Source: Pseudocercospora fijiensis CIRAD86 (Eukaryota; Ascomycota; Dothideomycetes; Mycosphaerellales; Mycosphaerellaceae). From it: a DNA stretch of 64,000 nt. The stretch covers positions 2,179,431 to 2,243,430 of the forward strand of contig NW_006921540.1 of the NCBI RefSeq assembly GCF_000340215.1. The letters are read 5' to 3'. Shown piece after piece: positions 1 to 12,818 of the stretch. How positions within the stretch are numbered: the stretch's first letter is position 1; the number at the start of each line of letters is the position of its first letter. The notes under the pieces were generated by a model that had not been told where the DNA came from, did no database searches, and worked only from the letters and a program-made list of their open reading frames with translations. The translations under genes were made by a program, and so were the position numbers.

Positions 1-2300
1 AGAAATATAATCTCTACTACTATTATTCTAGTTACTGCCCCTCTCTTAGCATACAGATGCCTTTGGGTATACGCAAAGGCAACGCTGTAGCTATGCATCC
101 GTTCCTCCGTTTTAGTAATATAATTATTATAGTTAAAGCTTAGTTTTGTCCTACTTTATTATCCCTTTACGCATACCTATACACTAGCGATTAGGCACTC
201 CCTATTCTATGCGAGACACAGCATAGGTATGCATATATCTCACGCTATAGATATGCGCCCCTTCTCCCGTTTTAGTAATAAAGGCTTAGTATTATTTTAT
301 ATTAGTATAAGATTATTACGCTAGTGTAATATAAAGTAAATAGTTTAACTTGTTTACCTATACAGCAGAAGACCCTATATATATATAGCTAAAAAGATCT
401 TTTTATTTTTCTTTAGATTTATACTTATTAATAATACTCTATACTATTACAATTTGCGTTGTTACTATATCTCTCTCCCTCTAAATTTTCTCGTTATATA
501 TATCAATAGAAATATAATCTCTACTACTATTATTCTAGTTACTGCCCCTCTCTTAGCATATAGATGCCTTTAGGTATGCGCAAAGGCAACGCTATAGCTA
601 TGCATCCGTTCTTCCGTTTTAGTAATATAATTATTATAGTTAAAGCTTAGTTTTGTCCTACTTTATTATCCCTTTACGCATACCTATACACTAGCGATTA
701 GGCACTCCCTATTCTATGCGAGACACAATATAGGTATGCACATATCTCACGCTATAGATATGCGCCCCTTCTCCCGTTTTAGTAATAAAGGCTTAGTATT
801 ATTTTATATTAGTATAAGATTATTACGCTAGTGTAATATAAAGTAAATAGTTTAACTTGTTTACCTATACAGCAGAAGACCCTATATATATATAGCTAAA
901 AAGATCTTTTTATTTTTCTTTAGATTTATACTTATTAATAATACTCTATACTATTACAATTTGCGTTGTTACTATATCTCTCTCCCTCTAAATTTTCTCG
1001 TTATATATATTAATAGAAATATAATCTCTACTACTATTATTCTAGTTACTGCCCCTCTCTTAGCATACAGATGCCTTTAGGTATGCGCAAAGCCAACGCT
1101 ATAGCTATGCATCCGTTCTTCCGTTTTAGTAATATAATTATTATAGTTAAAGCTTAGTTTTGTCCTACTTTATTATCCCTTTACGCATACCTATACACTA
1201 GCGATTAGGCACTCCCTATTCTATACGAGACACAACATAGGTATGCATATATCTCACGCTATAGATATGCGCCCCTTCTCCCGTTTTAGTAATAAAGGCT
1301 TAGTATTATTTTATATTAGTATAAGATTATTACGCTAGTGTAATATAAAGTAAATAGTTTAACTTGTTTACCTATACAGCAGAAGACCCTATATATATAT
1401 AGCTAAAAAGATCTTTTTATTTTTTTAGATTTATACTTATTAATAATACTCTATAGCTATTATATTTTATGTTATTACAATATCGCTCTCTCTCTAAATT
1501 TTCTCGTTATATGCCCGATTTAATTAGTGCACATATCTCTAATATAATTATTATAGTTAAAGCTTAGTTTTATCCTACTTTATTATCCCTTTACGTATTA
1601 TTGTATATAAGACACTACATAGGTATGCACATATCTCACGCTATAGATATGCGTCTGTTCTTCCGTTTTAGTAATAAAGGCTTAGTATTATTTTATATTA
1701 GTATAAGATTATTACGCTAGTGTAATATAAAGTAAATAGTTTAACTTGTTTACCTATATAGTAGAAGACCCTATATATATATAGCTAAAAAGATCTTTTT
1801 ATTTTTTTAGATCTATACTTATTAATAATACTCTATAGCTATTATATTTTATGTTATTACAATATCGCTCTCTCTCTAAATTTTCTCGTTATATATATAT
1901 TAATAGAGATATTATCTCTAATATAATTATTATAGTTAAAGCTTAGTTTTGTCCTACTTTATTATCCCTTTACGTATTATTCTATATAAGACACTACATA
2001 GGTATGCACATATCTCACGCTCTAGATATGCGTCTGTTCTTCCGTTTTAGTAATAAAGGCTTAGTATTATTTTATATTAGTATAAGATTATTACGCTAGT
2101 GTAATATAAAGTAAATAGTTTAACTTGTTTGCCTATATAGTAGAAGGCCCTATATATATATAGCTAAAAAGATCTTTTTATTTTTTTAGATCTATACTTA
2201 TTAATAATACTCTATAGCTATTACATTTTACGTTATTACGATATCGCTCTCTCTCTAAATTTTCTCGTTATATATTAATACAAATATTACTTATCTCTAC
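1..2300. repeat. Tandem array, 507-bp unit, AT-rich
   Basis: Three nearly identical units begin at 1, 508 and 1015, an exact 507-bp period. Two shorter variant units follow, from about 1510 and 1900, which lack the segment carrying the CTACTACTATTATTCTAG start. A diverged partial copy runs to about 2560. Copies differ mainly by C/T and G/A transitions. No open reading frame of note occurs. The function is unknown. It may be a subtelomeric or pericentromeric satellite, or the tandem remains of one transposon segment. Confidence 0.85.
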
Positions 2301-2754
2301 TACTATTATTCTAGTTACTACCTCTATTCTGTATACGGCTGCGTATAGGTATGCGCATACCTTACGCTTTAGGCATACGCCTGTATTTCCTTTTAGTAAT
2401 AAAGGCTTAATATTATTTCAATATTAGGGTAATTTTAGCCTAGTTTATCTACCCTTTGAACATACCTATACGCTTACGATAAGGCTCTCCCTCGAGTTAT
2501 GCCTATACATATATGCTCGACTATGTCTATATACGTGATATATGCCAAAAAGATGTTAATACAACCTATATATATAGCTATCTCCGACCCTCTCTTAACT
2601 AGCGAGCTATCTCGTCGTATATCCGTAGCTGCGCCTGTAGATACTCCGCCTATAAACTAGCGATCTCTGCTAGTATTAGCGGATATATTGAGGTAGGTTA
2701 TATAACCGGAGGCATTAAGGAAGGCATTGTCGCGGCCATTAGTATAGCTATTAG

Positions 2755-3086
2755 GGGCTGTATTGGCTGTCCTATCGGTAGCTGCATTAGCTATCCTATC
2801 GGTAGCTGCATTAGCTGTCCCATTAGGGGCTGCATTAGCTGTCCTATCGGTAGCTGCATTAGCTGTCCCATCGGTGGCTATATTAGCTGTCCTATCGGTA
2901 GCTATATTAGCTGTCCTATCGGTAGCTATATTAGCTATCCTATCGGTAGCTACATTAGCTGTCCTATCGGTAGCTGCATTAGCTGTCCTATCGGTAGCTG
3001 TATTAGCTGTCCTATCGGTAGCTATATTAGCTGTCCTATTAGTAGCTGTATTAGCGGCATTGTTAGTAGCTATATTAGCTGTCTAA
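2755..3086. repeat. 24-bp minisatellite
   Basis: About 13-14 copies of a 24-bp unit built on GTCCTATCGGTAGCTGCATTA. Because 24 is a multiple of three, one frame stays open and reads as an eight-residue repeat (VLSVAALA-like) for 107 codons. That frame opens at TTG, not ATG, and the flanking DNA is RIP-like, so I read it as a repeat and not a gene. Variants between units are mostly C/T changes. Confidence 0.85.
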
Positions 3087-3099
3087 TTATCGGCTAGTT

Positions 3100-6000
3100 A
3101 TAGCTAGGGACAATTCGGGTTTGATCTTAAAGTTGAATCCCGTCTCGAGACATATCTATAGGCGTACCTATAGGCGTTCCAATACGGCTAGGTCCTAATG
3201 TAGCGGTGTTAGTAACTAATCTCTAGTTTCCCCTTTCTCTAGGCGTAGGAACGCGTAAAGGTAGAGGTATACTTTCCGTACTCGCTCGCTTTCGTCGCCG
3301 GCTAGTAACCTCTAGTTTAGGATCCCGGATAGGGATTATATATAGGCGAATCCCGGGTAGTAGGCTTAGGCGTTGTAACGGTCGTAGGGCGGGCGTAGGG
3401 CTTAGACTTCCGGTTAGGCGTTGTAACGGTCGTAGATATAGCGGTAGGCTAGGCTCGATATCCTGTAATTGTAAACGTATTTCCTATTCTAGGAGGGTCC
3501 TCCGGGTAGGAATTGTTCTAACCTAAGCTCTAGCGGCGCGATACGCATTATTAACCCTAGTAGTACGCTTATCCTTACTGTTACTCCTATACTTATAGAG
3601 ATTGCTAGAGGCCTGCTCTTAGTACGCTAGCCTTACAGCCTTTTCCTGTTTATATCTAGTCTTCTTTACAACTACGGCTATTAGTACGGGCATAAATCTG
3701 CTAATAGGTAGCTCTTACCTTGCTTCTATAGTGCCCTCTCGTGTCTAGACTAGATAGAGACATTTACTAACGTATGCTTTACGCGGTAGTCGGTCTAACC
3801 CTAGAACTAATCGACATCGCGTATATCTATAGTCGTAGCTCTAGAAATACCTATTATTAAAGGTAGGTCGGTTCCGAATAAGTATGACTTATATCCCGTC
3901 TGTTCGTTAGCATTTGTATCCGCCCGTCTGCTTCTGTATATGTCCTTATTTATAAGCGTACACTCGGGGTTAAGCGCGGCTGCAATAATATCGTTTTTCT
4001 TGTTCGTCGCCTAGTTACAGAGATCTTTGTTCCGGGACCCTGTATATATTAGCGAATGTCTATAGCTATATATATAGACGTACGTTAGAGGATGCCGATA
4101 ATCGTATAGTACTCCTACCTACTCGGAGCGTCGATAAGGGATAGTATATCTTCTCGCTCTTTTGTAGTAACCCTACTACGCTATTTGCTTATAACCTTGT
4201 CTACGTTCCTAATAAAGTGTATACGACAGAGTATAAGTATATACTATAGGTAATACTCCGCCGTATAGAGGGGGTCGATTTCGTATAGGTAGAGACTAAG
4301 GCCTATAGGTTAGTATAGGTACGGGCATAGGCTAGGGCATAGATACTAGCATATTGGCACCCGAGCTAATCGACTGCGATATAGTGCTACCCGTCCGTAT
4401 CCCCGTAGATATATACCTACCTATATCTGCCTATACCTACGATAGCCGCTAAGGTCGTAAATAGGCGCTTCTATACGAGATAATATATCCGATTAGTATT
4501 CTTCTCGTTACAGATAACCCGAGCCAAGGTAAAGACTATCTTGTTAGTAGGTATATAGCTATAGGTTAGCCTATATATACGCTTTCTATTCTAACCTAAC
4601 TTAACCGCAAAGATAACCTCGTTTATATTAGATCCTGCGATACGTTTATAGGATATATCGACGTCGAATAACTAGAGAGACGTAAAGATCTCTGCTTGTT
4701 CCCTATAAAAGTATACTACTATCTATATACCTGCAGGGGAGATATATACGTCTTAGATGTATTGCTACTAAATTAGCGTATATTAGCATCTATAGCTATA
4801 GATAAGGACGTACAGTCTTCGGGTTAAGTTTCTGCTATTTGTATGCCTATTCTACTACGTTAATATCGCGAAGGTAACTATACTCCGTATACTTAAGCTT
4901 TACTATTATCGCGGTTAAGCGCGAAGTATTATTTAAAGCAATATAGAGCTTAGTAAGTAATAGTACCCCTTTTTCATTAAGGAACTGCTATAACATCGGA
5001 TAGACCTAGAATCGGGCTAAGGACTACGTAAGCGGAAGTCTATAGGTATAGCTATATACATACCCGTTATTAGGTCCGGCGAAATACACTTCTTAATCAA
5101 TTCCTTTAGCTCTTCCTCGATAAGAGTAGGGACTTTCGTCGGAGGGGGTAGTGTATGCGTATGTTTGCCCCGAGATACGATTATTATATAGGGCGTCCTT
5201 ATAGGATCGCGCGGGACGATAAAATCGAACTTAACCTTACACTCTTGCGTAACGAGCTTACCCTACCCTTATAGGTAATCGACTTCTACGCGGTATTAGC
5301 TAATCTATGCCTATAGGTCTAGACGTACCTACGGCATATCGTATAAACTACCTTTGTCGGCTTAACAACCGTATAAACGTTAGTCGGACCTGCTAGTAGA
5401 TTTTAGAAGAAGTCCTTAAGTATATCGATTAACTATTTCCCTTCTTTTAGAATAACTTAGCGGAAGCATAATAGTCGTAGGTATGTATAGTAGTTAGTAT
5501 ATACGAGTGAGTACTAGTAATAACTAGCTAGCGTCTATATAGTTAGCTATAGATATGCCTATATATATAACTAATTACTTATAGGCGTCTCTGCCTCCTC
5601 GTACGTTAAACTACAATCTTCGCGTTAATCGTCGTAGGCTTTTCTCGACCGGAATCTTGCTTGTACTATATACTAAAGCCTATGCCCGTAGGTTAGTACT
5701 CGGTAAACTATCCAACTACGGATATATATACGTATATAAGTTCTCTACCTAGTATTGCGTCTCTTCTCCTCTTAGTACGAATATCCTTACGAGCGGAGGT
5801 ATAGAATTAACCCTCTAGTTTAGGTACTCGTCCGTAAGGCGATAGTACGTAGCGCCCTCCCGGAGATATAAGCAAGTATATTAATATATCTTAACACCGC
5901 TACAATTCTTCCGTACCCGAATATAGGATACGCTATTAAAGTACGACGCTTTAGTTTCCTTCGGGGAATAGGGCTGCCTTACCCTATATTGCATCTAATA

Positions 6001-6720
6001 TATATTAGCATATATATAACAATATACACGCCTATATATACTCTATATTTAAGAACGGCCGGAATCTTTATAACGTTCTCTAGGATAAGATCGGTATAGT
6101 TATAGTAATCCGCAAGTAGAACGATATATATATAGCTATAGTTATAACTACTTAGGTATTCTAGTATCGTAGCAATATGTTTGATATGCTTAACAGAAAG
6201 CGGGGCATATATAGCATTTGTAATAAGGGTAGGCCCGGGTCGAGGAAGTAGCTAAGTCTTATTAGAAAGTATAGGCATACTATTAGCTATAGCTAAGCCT
6301 ATAATATTGCTTTCTAGCTGTTTGTCTTCTATAGCCTCTAAGGCGATGCGATCTTCTTCCGCAAGTATTCCTAACGTAAAGACATTAGAGGCCTATATCT
6401 TAGTAAGCTAAAGGGTATATATATCTATATGCTTATATATACGCGCTCGTTAATAGACTCGGTATACGAGATAAGCTTATTAGAATATTCATATTTATAA
6501 TCTTCCTATATATAGGGAAGAAAGGTTAATAGAGTCTCTATAGCTTTAGTCGGTGCTTTAGATAGTAGTTTTATTCGGTGCTCGTAATCTATATAGTCTA
6601 AGAAGCGGGCATTCGTATAGTAGAAGGAAAGGGAAGGGAAAGAATTAGTCGATTGGTAGGAAAGTAGATACGTAGGCGCTAATTTGCGGCTAACCATATA
6701 CACGGTCACATATAGACTCG
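3100..6720 (-). mobile_element. Decayed DNA transposon, probably Mutator-like
   Basis: The block is rich in TA and CG dinucleotides, poor in CA/TG and packed with TAG codons in every frame. Read on the minus strand, fragments resemble fungal Mutator-like transposases: a patch with RGKHTHTLPPP near 5140-5200, then one with LQQFLNEKG and LNNTSRLTAII near 4900-5000. No intact frame, terminal inverted repeat or target duplication was found, so both ends are approximate; the composition switch near 6720 is sharp. The family assignment rests on remembered motif patterns and is tentative. That this is a RIP-inactivated transposon is much more secure. Confidence 0.55.
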
Positions 6721-7638
6721 GCTATACGGACGTTGGTCAACTCCGCTTTTAGCGTGGTCAACCGCAGATTTCTCTGAGGCAAAGCTACGATTTTCCTTGC
6801 ACCACGAAATGCTTCTCCACAGAGCCCACAACATTGCAATTCATGGAGAAATCATCGTTCAGACTCGTCATCTCGAATAAGGCAGTGCCTCTTCAAAGCT
6901 GAGTTTTAGCATTGATGTGGGCTACGCTACTGCACTCGCCAACCTTCTCCTGAGCGCCACGCGCTGCTGCCCCGGGTTTGGAGAGATCCGAATTCTGGGG
7001 TATTCTACTTAGTCAAACTTCCATCCTTGACACGCTGTCTCAGCCCAAGCCTTGAACCCTTGAGCTCTATCCTTGGACCGCTCAGCCGCTGCACCTAACG
7101 ATCGCTGATGAGCTCCCGCGTGAGCTATCGCGTGAGAAGTCAGGAACACAACAATAGCCAGTTCTGACTCCTGACATCTCGGGCAGCTGTCCGCTCGACC
7201 GCACGCGAGTACGAGAGCAGTAGTGCTTCATCAGCAAGTAGACTATCACGCTACCATCGGACATTGAGCCCTCAAATAGTCGTTCCGGAAATCTTCAAGC
7301 AGAGTTCGCACTTGAAATGCCCGCCTTTCGCAGGGGATCGCAAAGGCGCTCAACAACAATCATTGTTACACCAGATCTTCTGCGCTCGACATCGACTAGG
7401 CATTTCTTGGATTAAGATTGAAAGTCGCGGGCTCAATTCTGGGTCCTGCTTCCACTCGTCCTCTTGGCTTTGCTGAGTGGACCGGCTGACAGGAAGACCG
7501 GGGCAGCAAGGATAGAACTAGCAAGCAGCCTCGTTACAGGCTGACAGCTGGGAGCTCTTGACCGCTCACTACTCTCACACGAATCGCGACGCAATCTCAG
7601 AGCATCATCTCAGTAACCGGCAGTCGCAGAGGCACAAG
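6721..7638. other. Intergenic, no gene seen
   Basis: Normal-composition DNA immediately next to the RIP-like block. Only short ORFs occur on both strands (60-70 codons), several opening at non-ATG codons. I see no convincing gene or RNA here. Confidence 0.5.
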
Positions 7639-7827
7639 ATGGATCCCCCAAAGTCAAACACAAGCACAGCCAACACCGGCATCTTTGCGGCCATTCGCCG
7701 ACCATCGCTCGCATCAATTTTGAGCAGCGGGAGCGCATCCGAAAAAGCTGACGACAAGTCGAAGAGGACTCAGCCAAAACGCAATCCAGCGTCCGCAGAT
7801 CAAATCTTTCAAGTCCTTCTGCTCTGA
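7639..7827 (+). CDS. Possible small hypothetical protein (62 aa)
   Basis: An ATG in fair context (CACAAG before it) opens a 62-codon frame that begins MDPPKSNTSTANTGIF and is rich in Ser, Ala and Lys. The longer frame upstream of it starts at TTG and is not used. No domain or homologue is recognised. It could be the first exon of a longer gene, a decayed remnant beside the repeats, or chance. Only the open frame and the reasonable start support it. Confidence 0.2.
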   Translation: MDPPKSNTSTANTGIFAAIRRPSLASILSSGSASEKADDKSKRTQPKRNPASADQIFQVLLL

Positions 7828-7926
7828 CAGACGGATATGAGCGTTGTGAAAACAATGTTCGGTGCAGCAGCTGAAGTAAACGCCAATATTAGCAGGAAGA
7901 TCCAGCCGAGAGCATACGAACGTCAA

Positions 7927-8184
7927 TCACTCAGATGTATAAGATGGCAGCCACGCAAAAGCTGCACCATTCGGCTCGTATTCGAAAGCTCCAAACAGGC
8001 AAAACGAGCAATCGTCAACCCCCATTGAGCCTCTGATACCAACATTTCTCATACACCACCACTTCCCGTCCTGAAGACTCTTAATAAATTCCGGGATTCC
8101 AAAATTCTTCCTCACAATCCCAGGCGGATTTCCAGTCACCTCGACATTCATACTTAGATTCGCATACCCAACTTTCTCGTCCAC
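7927..8184 (-). CDS. Possible hypothetical protein fragment (C-terminal exon)
   Basis: A minus-strand frame of about 85 codons, open somewhat further upstream, reads as plausible protein with balanced composition (for example GNPPGIVRKNFGIPEF and GAFEYEPNGAAFAW) and ends at a TGA. It has no upstream ATG in frame, so it would be a terminal exon of a spliced gene whose 5' part would lie around 8200-8650, or the remains of a broken gene. No family is recognised. Confidence 0.22.
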   Translation of the reverse strand: MDEKVGYANLSMNVEVTGNPPGIVRKNFGIPEFIKSLQDGKWWCMRNVGIRGSMGVDDCSFCLFGAFEYEPNGAAFAWLPSYTSE

Positions 8185-9077
8185 ATGACACGTGGTCCGA
8201 AGTTCGAGGCGAGACTTTGGGATTCTCGGCCGTGAGCGGTTTCAAGGACTCGAAATGCTCGCGAAAGTTGGCGCCTGAGTTCCGGCGGTGGATGGAGGTG
8301 GCCGCCTTCGCTGCGGAAGGCGATGTGTCGTGCGGACGAAGTCTTGTCTGAGAAGTCTCGGTCACGGATTGTGGTCATGGATATTTCGGCCACGGAGATC
8401 ATGTAGTTTGCTATGTCTGTGCTGTGGTGAGAATGGGTTCAGATAGCAATGGCACATCAACAGTGTTTTACCATGCGCAGATGGCGTCCACCGCGTCTCT
8501 CGTTCCAGTTCATCCAACGCCAAGCCATGCTGCCGACTAGACAGTCTCTGCCGATTCCACGTCTTGATAGCACAGTCCGAGACGCCTTCAGATGACAAGT
8601 CACGACAAGACGAGCGTCTAACAAACTCCAGGATGCCATCATCGGGAGTCGGGACTACTTCCGATTAGAATACATCACGATACTCAACTCGCAGCAACGG
8701 GCCATATCTGAAAACTCCGCTTATGTTCGTCGACTCCACCTTGTCGATGCGAATGACGAGCCGGCAATGTGAGATATGCGCATTCATAGGACACCAGAAT
8801 GGCAATGTCCTCGTGATGCGATTCGAGAAGCATCTCCGGTGCCGGGTGCCTCGGCCGTCGTGAGGGGAGTGATTCGTAGATACACACGTGAAAGACGACA
8901 TCTCCATCTCTGGTCTCTCATCATCACTTTCTCTTGCATTGCCACTACCAATCTACTGCTGCTGCTGCTGCGGCGCTTTCTGTTTTCTCCTTTGTTTCAA
9001 CCACATGTAATCCTCGATATCCATAGCCAAGTCCTATAGCCACTGAACGCACTCCCGCATCGGCCGCCGCATCCACC
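8185..9077. other. Intergenic, promoter side of the Lon gene
   Basis: Overlapping short minus-strand ORFs give no coherent gene. A short CTG trinucleotide run lies at about 8957-8973, roughly 110 bp before the Lon start. The last few hundred bases presumably hold the Lon promoter and 5' leader; no specific site was identified. Confidence 0.4.
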
Positions 9078-11918
9078 ATGGCACGGACGCAATCCCTCCC
9101 ACTTGTCCCGCTGCCACATTCGCTCGTCCTCCTCCCAGGCGTCACCTCTCGCGTGCCTCTACAGAACCGAGGAGACATCGCCGCCATTCTCGCACACCTC
9201 TACAGCAAAGCCGCCACACCGCGTCCAGAAGCCAGCAGTGTCACTGTCGGCTGCGTGCCGCTCAACAGCCAATACCTCAGTCCAGATGGCAAACGATTGC
9301 TTGAGGAAGGCCAAGACAAGAGGAAAGCACAGCAAGTCATCGAACTCGACCCTTCCTCTGCACGGAAGCCAGATCTCTTCCAATATGGCACGCTCGCACG
9401 CGTCACTGGTGTTCAGGGCAGGAGACCGGGAGAGTTGATGCTTGTCGTGGATGGAATCCAGAGATTCAAGGTCGAGAAGGTCACGAGGGAAAGACCATAC
9501 TTTGAAGCCAATGTCCTTCTCTACGACGAGCCTCACGTGGCGGACAATGATGAGAAAGTACACACACTCTTCGCAAACCTCAAGCAGTTGAGTCGCGAAT
9601 TGATCGCACTCATCAGACTTTCCGCACTGCTTCCTCGTGGACCACAGATGAATCTCAGTCCCATTCTCGCCAGGAGGTTGGAGTTGTACATTGTGAGGAA
9701 AGACGTGCAAGAGGCTGGCGTTTTGGCTGATTTCATGACCAATATCATCGATTGCACTCACGAGGACAAGTTGAGGATTCTATCCGCGACGGATATTGGA
9801 GAGAGATTGACAAGGATCACGGAGATTTTGCAGAGGCAGATCTCGACGATTCAGGGCAACAGTCGCATTCTCTCGGTGACTACGACGCCGAATGCTAGTC
9901 AGAGCGCGGTCATTGATTTGGATACGCTTAACAAGTTGAGGCAGGATCCGAGACTGAGGAAGCTTGGGAATGGACAAGGTCTGCCCGGTGGAATGGGTAT
10001 GCCACCCGGGATGGGAGGTAATGGACAAGGACAGGATGATGAGGTGAACGAGATTGAGGAATTGAAGAAGAAGTTGGATGAAGCCGGTCTCAGTCCCGAG
10101 GCGCAGAAGGTCGCGGATCGGGAATTGAAGAGGTTGGCGAAGATGAACCCAGCTCAAGCGGAACATCAGGTTTGCAGGAACTATCTCGAGAATCTGGCCG
10201 AGATTCCTTGGACGAAGGTGACCGAGGACAATCTGGATGCTGCTACGATGCAAAAGGCGCGGAAGCAGCTTGATGATGATCACTTTGGTTTGGAAAAGAT
10301 CAAGAAGAGATTGTTGGAATATCTGGCCGTGCTCAAGCTGAAGCAGGCTGTTAATTTGGATCTGGACAAGCAAATCGATGCTATTTCCAAGGCTGCTCAG
10401 CCTGTTGAGGAGCAAGCTCAAGAGGCGTCGACCATCAATGGCGAGGAAGATGTAGCGCCGTCTACTGCGCTTGTCAAGAAGGAGCCTGAGAAAGCACGAG
10501 AACAGTCCAGAGAGGAGATTGATTTACTCAAGCACAAGAAGATGGTCGACAAGAGTCCGATTCTGCTCTTGGTTGGTCCACCTGGTGTCGGTAAGACTTC
10601 TCTTGCCAAATCAGTAGCCACTGCGCTTGGTCGTAAATTCCACCGCATTTCGCTGGGTGGTGTTCGCGATGAAGCCGAGATTAGAGGTCATCGCAGGACG
10701 TATGTCGCGGCCATGCCTGGTCTCATCGTCAATGGACTCAAGAAGGTTGGCGTGGCAAATCCGGTGTTCCTACTGGACGAAATCGACAAGGTTGGCTCTG
10801 CTTCCATTCACGGCGACCCATCAGCTGCTATGCTTGAGGTCCTAGATCCTGAGCAGAACTCTACCTTCGTCGACCACTACGTCAACATTCCGATCGATCT
10901 GAGCAAGGTCCTCTTCATCGCCACAGCAAACACCCTGGATACCATTCCTCCTCCACTTCTTGACCGCATGGAGACCATTCAGCTCTCAGGTTATACCACG
11001 CTCGAGAAACGACAAATCGCCATTCGCCACCTCGTTCCCAAACAAATCCAAACCAATGGCCTCAAGCCAGAAAACGTCCTCATGAAAGACGAAGTCGTCG
11101 ACAAGATCATCACCGCCTACACGCGCGAGTCCGGAGTGCGCAATCTCGAACGCGAAATCGGAAGCGTTTGCCGCTCCAAAGCCGTCCAATACGCCGAAGC
11201 GCGCGACACCAACACCTTACCCGCCTACACGCCTGTCGTCACAATCGAAGATCTCGAGGACATGCTCGGAATCGAAAGATTCGAAGAAGAACTCGCAGCT
11301 CGAACTTCTCAACCCGGCGTCGTAACGGGTCTCGTAGCCTATTCCTCAGGAACCCAAGGCAGCATCCTCTTCATCGAAATCGCAGACATGCCCGGCTCAG
11401 GCCGCGTCCAACTCACGGGCAAATTGGGAGACGTGCTGAAAGAATCCGTCGAAGTCGCATTATCGTGGGTGAAATCGCACGCTTACGAGTTAGCTCTCAC
11501 CCACGACCCCAACGAAGACATAATGAAGTCTCGCTCCATCCACGTTCATTGTCCCTCTGGCGCTATTCCCAAAGACGGACCTTCCGCTGGTCTCGCCCAC
11601 ACTATCGCCCTCATATCTCTGTTCAGCGGTAAAAGCGTTCCTCCCACCATCGCTATGACGGGCGAAGTCGCGCTTCGAGGGAAGGTGATGCCTGTGGGCG
11701 GCATCAAAGAGAAATTGATCGGGGCGCTCAGAGCTGGTGTTAAGAAAGTTTTATTGCCAAATCAAAATCGGAAAGATGTTAAGGATTTGCCGCAGGAGGT
11801 TTTGGAGGGGTTGGAAATTGTGCATGTTGGGCATATTTGGGAGGCGCTTCCGCACATTTGGCCGGATGCTGAGTGGCCCGGGCAGAGGGGGTGGAGTGGA
11901 TTGGAAGGGAGGTTGTAG
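9078..11918 (+). CDS. Peroxisomal Lon protease homologue (LONP2 type)
   Basis: A single uninterrupted 946-aa frame. It is an ATP-dependent serine protease of the peroxisomal Lon group, which removes damaged matrix proteins. Seen in order: N-terminal LON substrate-binding domain (about residues 10-250, opening with [14 protein letters not shown]), a Gly/Met-rich linker near 305-325, Walker [10 protein letters not shown] (about 500), Walker [10 protein letters not shown] (about 561), then the protease domain with catalytic Ser836 in PKDGPSAG and Lys877 in GGIKEKL. No mitochondrial presequence is present, unlike Pim1, which supports peroxisomal assignment. The C-terminus is Gly-Arg-Leu, a weak variant of the usual SKL-like PTS1. 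The start ATG has a good context (CCACCATGG). Confidence 0.93.
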   Translation: MARTQSLPLVPLPHSLVLLPGVTSRVPLQNRGDIAAILAHLYSKAATPRPEASSVTVGCVPLNSQYLSPDGKRLLEEGQDKRKAQQVIELDPSSARKPDLFQYGTLARVTGVQGRRPGELMLVVDGIQRFKVEKVTRERPYFEANVLLYDEPHVADNDEKVHTLFANLKQLSRELIALIRLSALLPRGPQMNLSPILARRLELYIVRKDVQEAGVLADFMTNIIDCTHEDKLRILSATDIGERLTRITEILQRQISTIQGNSRILSVTTTPNASQSAVIDLDTLNKLRQDPRLRKLGNGQGLPGGMGMPPGMGGNGQGQDDEVNEIEELKKKLDEAGLSPEAQKVADRELKRLAKMNPAQAEHQVCRNYLENLAEIPWTKVTEDNLDAATMQKARKQLDDDHFGLEKIKKRLLEYLAVLKLKQAVNLDLDKQIDAISKAAQPVEEQAQEASTINGEEDVAPSTALVKKEPEKAREQSREEIDLLKHKKMVDKSPILLLVGPPGVGKTSLAKSVATALGRKFHRISLGGVRDEAEIRGHRRTYVAAMPGLIVNGLKKVGVANPVFLLDEIDKVGSASIHGDPSAAMLEVLDPEQNSTFVDHYVNIPIDLSKVLFIATANTLDTIPPPLLDRMETIQLSGYTTLEKRQIAIRHLVPKQIQTNGLKPENVLMKDEVVDKIITAYTRESGVRNLEREIGSVCRSKAVQYAEARDTNTLPAYTPVVTIEDLEDMLGIERFEEELAARTSQPGVVTGLVAYSSGTQGSILFIEIADMPGSGRVQLTGKLGDVLKESVEVALSWVKSHAYELALTHDPNEDIMKSRSIHVHCPSGAIPKDGPSAGLAHTIALISLFSGKSVPPTIAMTGEVALRGKVMPVGGIKEKLIGALRAGVKKVLLPNQNRKDVKDLPQEVLEGLEIVHVGHIWEALPHIWPDAEWPGQRGWSGLEGRL

Positions 11919-12818
11919 ATGGAGAGAAGAGAGGTTGTGACGAAGGAAGGAAGGGAGGGGGTTGTTACGTGTATATGATTGACATGTTCGGTTTTTACCT
12001 GTAGGTATTTTGAGCGTAGTATGATATTGTTTTCCTGTTGTGGTTGCCTTTTGGGGCACACGGTGCGATCTTTCCCCGAGGTGTGAGTGCACTTCCCTCC
12101 CAAATTTGCACGACCCTCACAACTCCTGACTGATTACAAAATGTTCTGGAAAACTTCGTACAGCTGGCTCATTACAAGCTCTTCCATAGAGAGAGCTACC
12201 GCCCCACGACTCAAGCTTTGCGACATTGCGGTTCGTTCCTGGGTATTTGAATGCTACCAGACGGACATCTTCCAGGCCATGTGGGCGCCAGTCAGACTTC
12301 AGCTTCCCCGTGGCCCGACCCAAAATCTCACTGCGCACTAAGATAACGACTTGATCTTCTGCTCTGCATGTATCAGCGAGAGTCCCTCAGATCTCACGAG
12401 GAAGCGGCAACAAAGCAAGCGCCTCCTTCCTGAGACAACCCCGAGAGATTGTAGATGCGCGAGTGAAGGCCGAGGTCAGACTCTCACATTCACAGGACCT
12501 TGAATTCCACCGCTTTCTACAGTACCAGCATTGTCTCTACTGCTATCGGGAGCTCCCCACAGGTGGTATCCCAAACTTCAAAGCCTTGTCTTATATGCTT
12601 ACTACAAGATTTTCTACTTAAAAATGTTGACTCTTCCGCTTTGCTTCTCTTCCCTCTCTTCCCTCCAGACATCGCCTTCAGGAAGTTTTGATCTCTTTCG
12701 CGATCGATTCTTCCAAAGCACGCTCTGACTCCTGCTCTCTTGAATGCTGCAACAGTCTACTTCTTGCAAACCATCATTCCAACCCCGCAAAGAAGAACAG
12801 AAAGAAAGAGGCGCAAAA
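11919..12818. other. Intergenic
   Basis: Holds the Lon 3' end and the promoter and leader of the next gene. Pyrimidine-rich stretches near 12640-12680 resemble fungal promoter CT tracts. No further gene was seen. Confidence 0.4.

Noticed and set aside
2763..3086. 107-codon open frame of VLSVAALA repeats
   Set aside because: It starts at TTG, is wholly a 24-bp minisatellite and lies in RIP-like DNA.
6506..6709. 67-codon minus-strand frame
   Set aside because: It starts at GTG and lies within decayed transposon DNA; a chance open stretch.
9159..9761. 200-codon minus-strand frame
   Set aside because: Antisense shadow of the Lon gene, whose sense frame is unmistakable.
9780..10421. 213-codon minus-strand frame
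   Set aside because: Antisense shadow of Lon; Leu/Ser/Arg-rich as expected for reverse reading.
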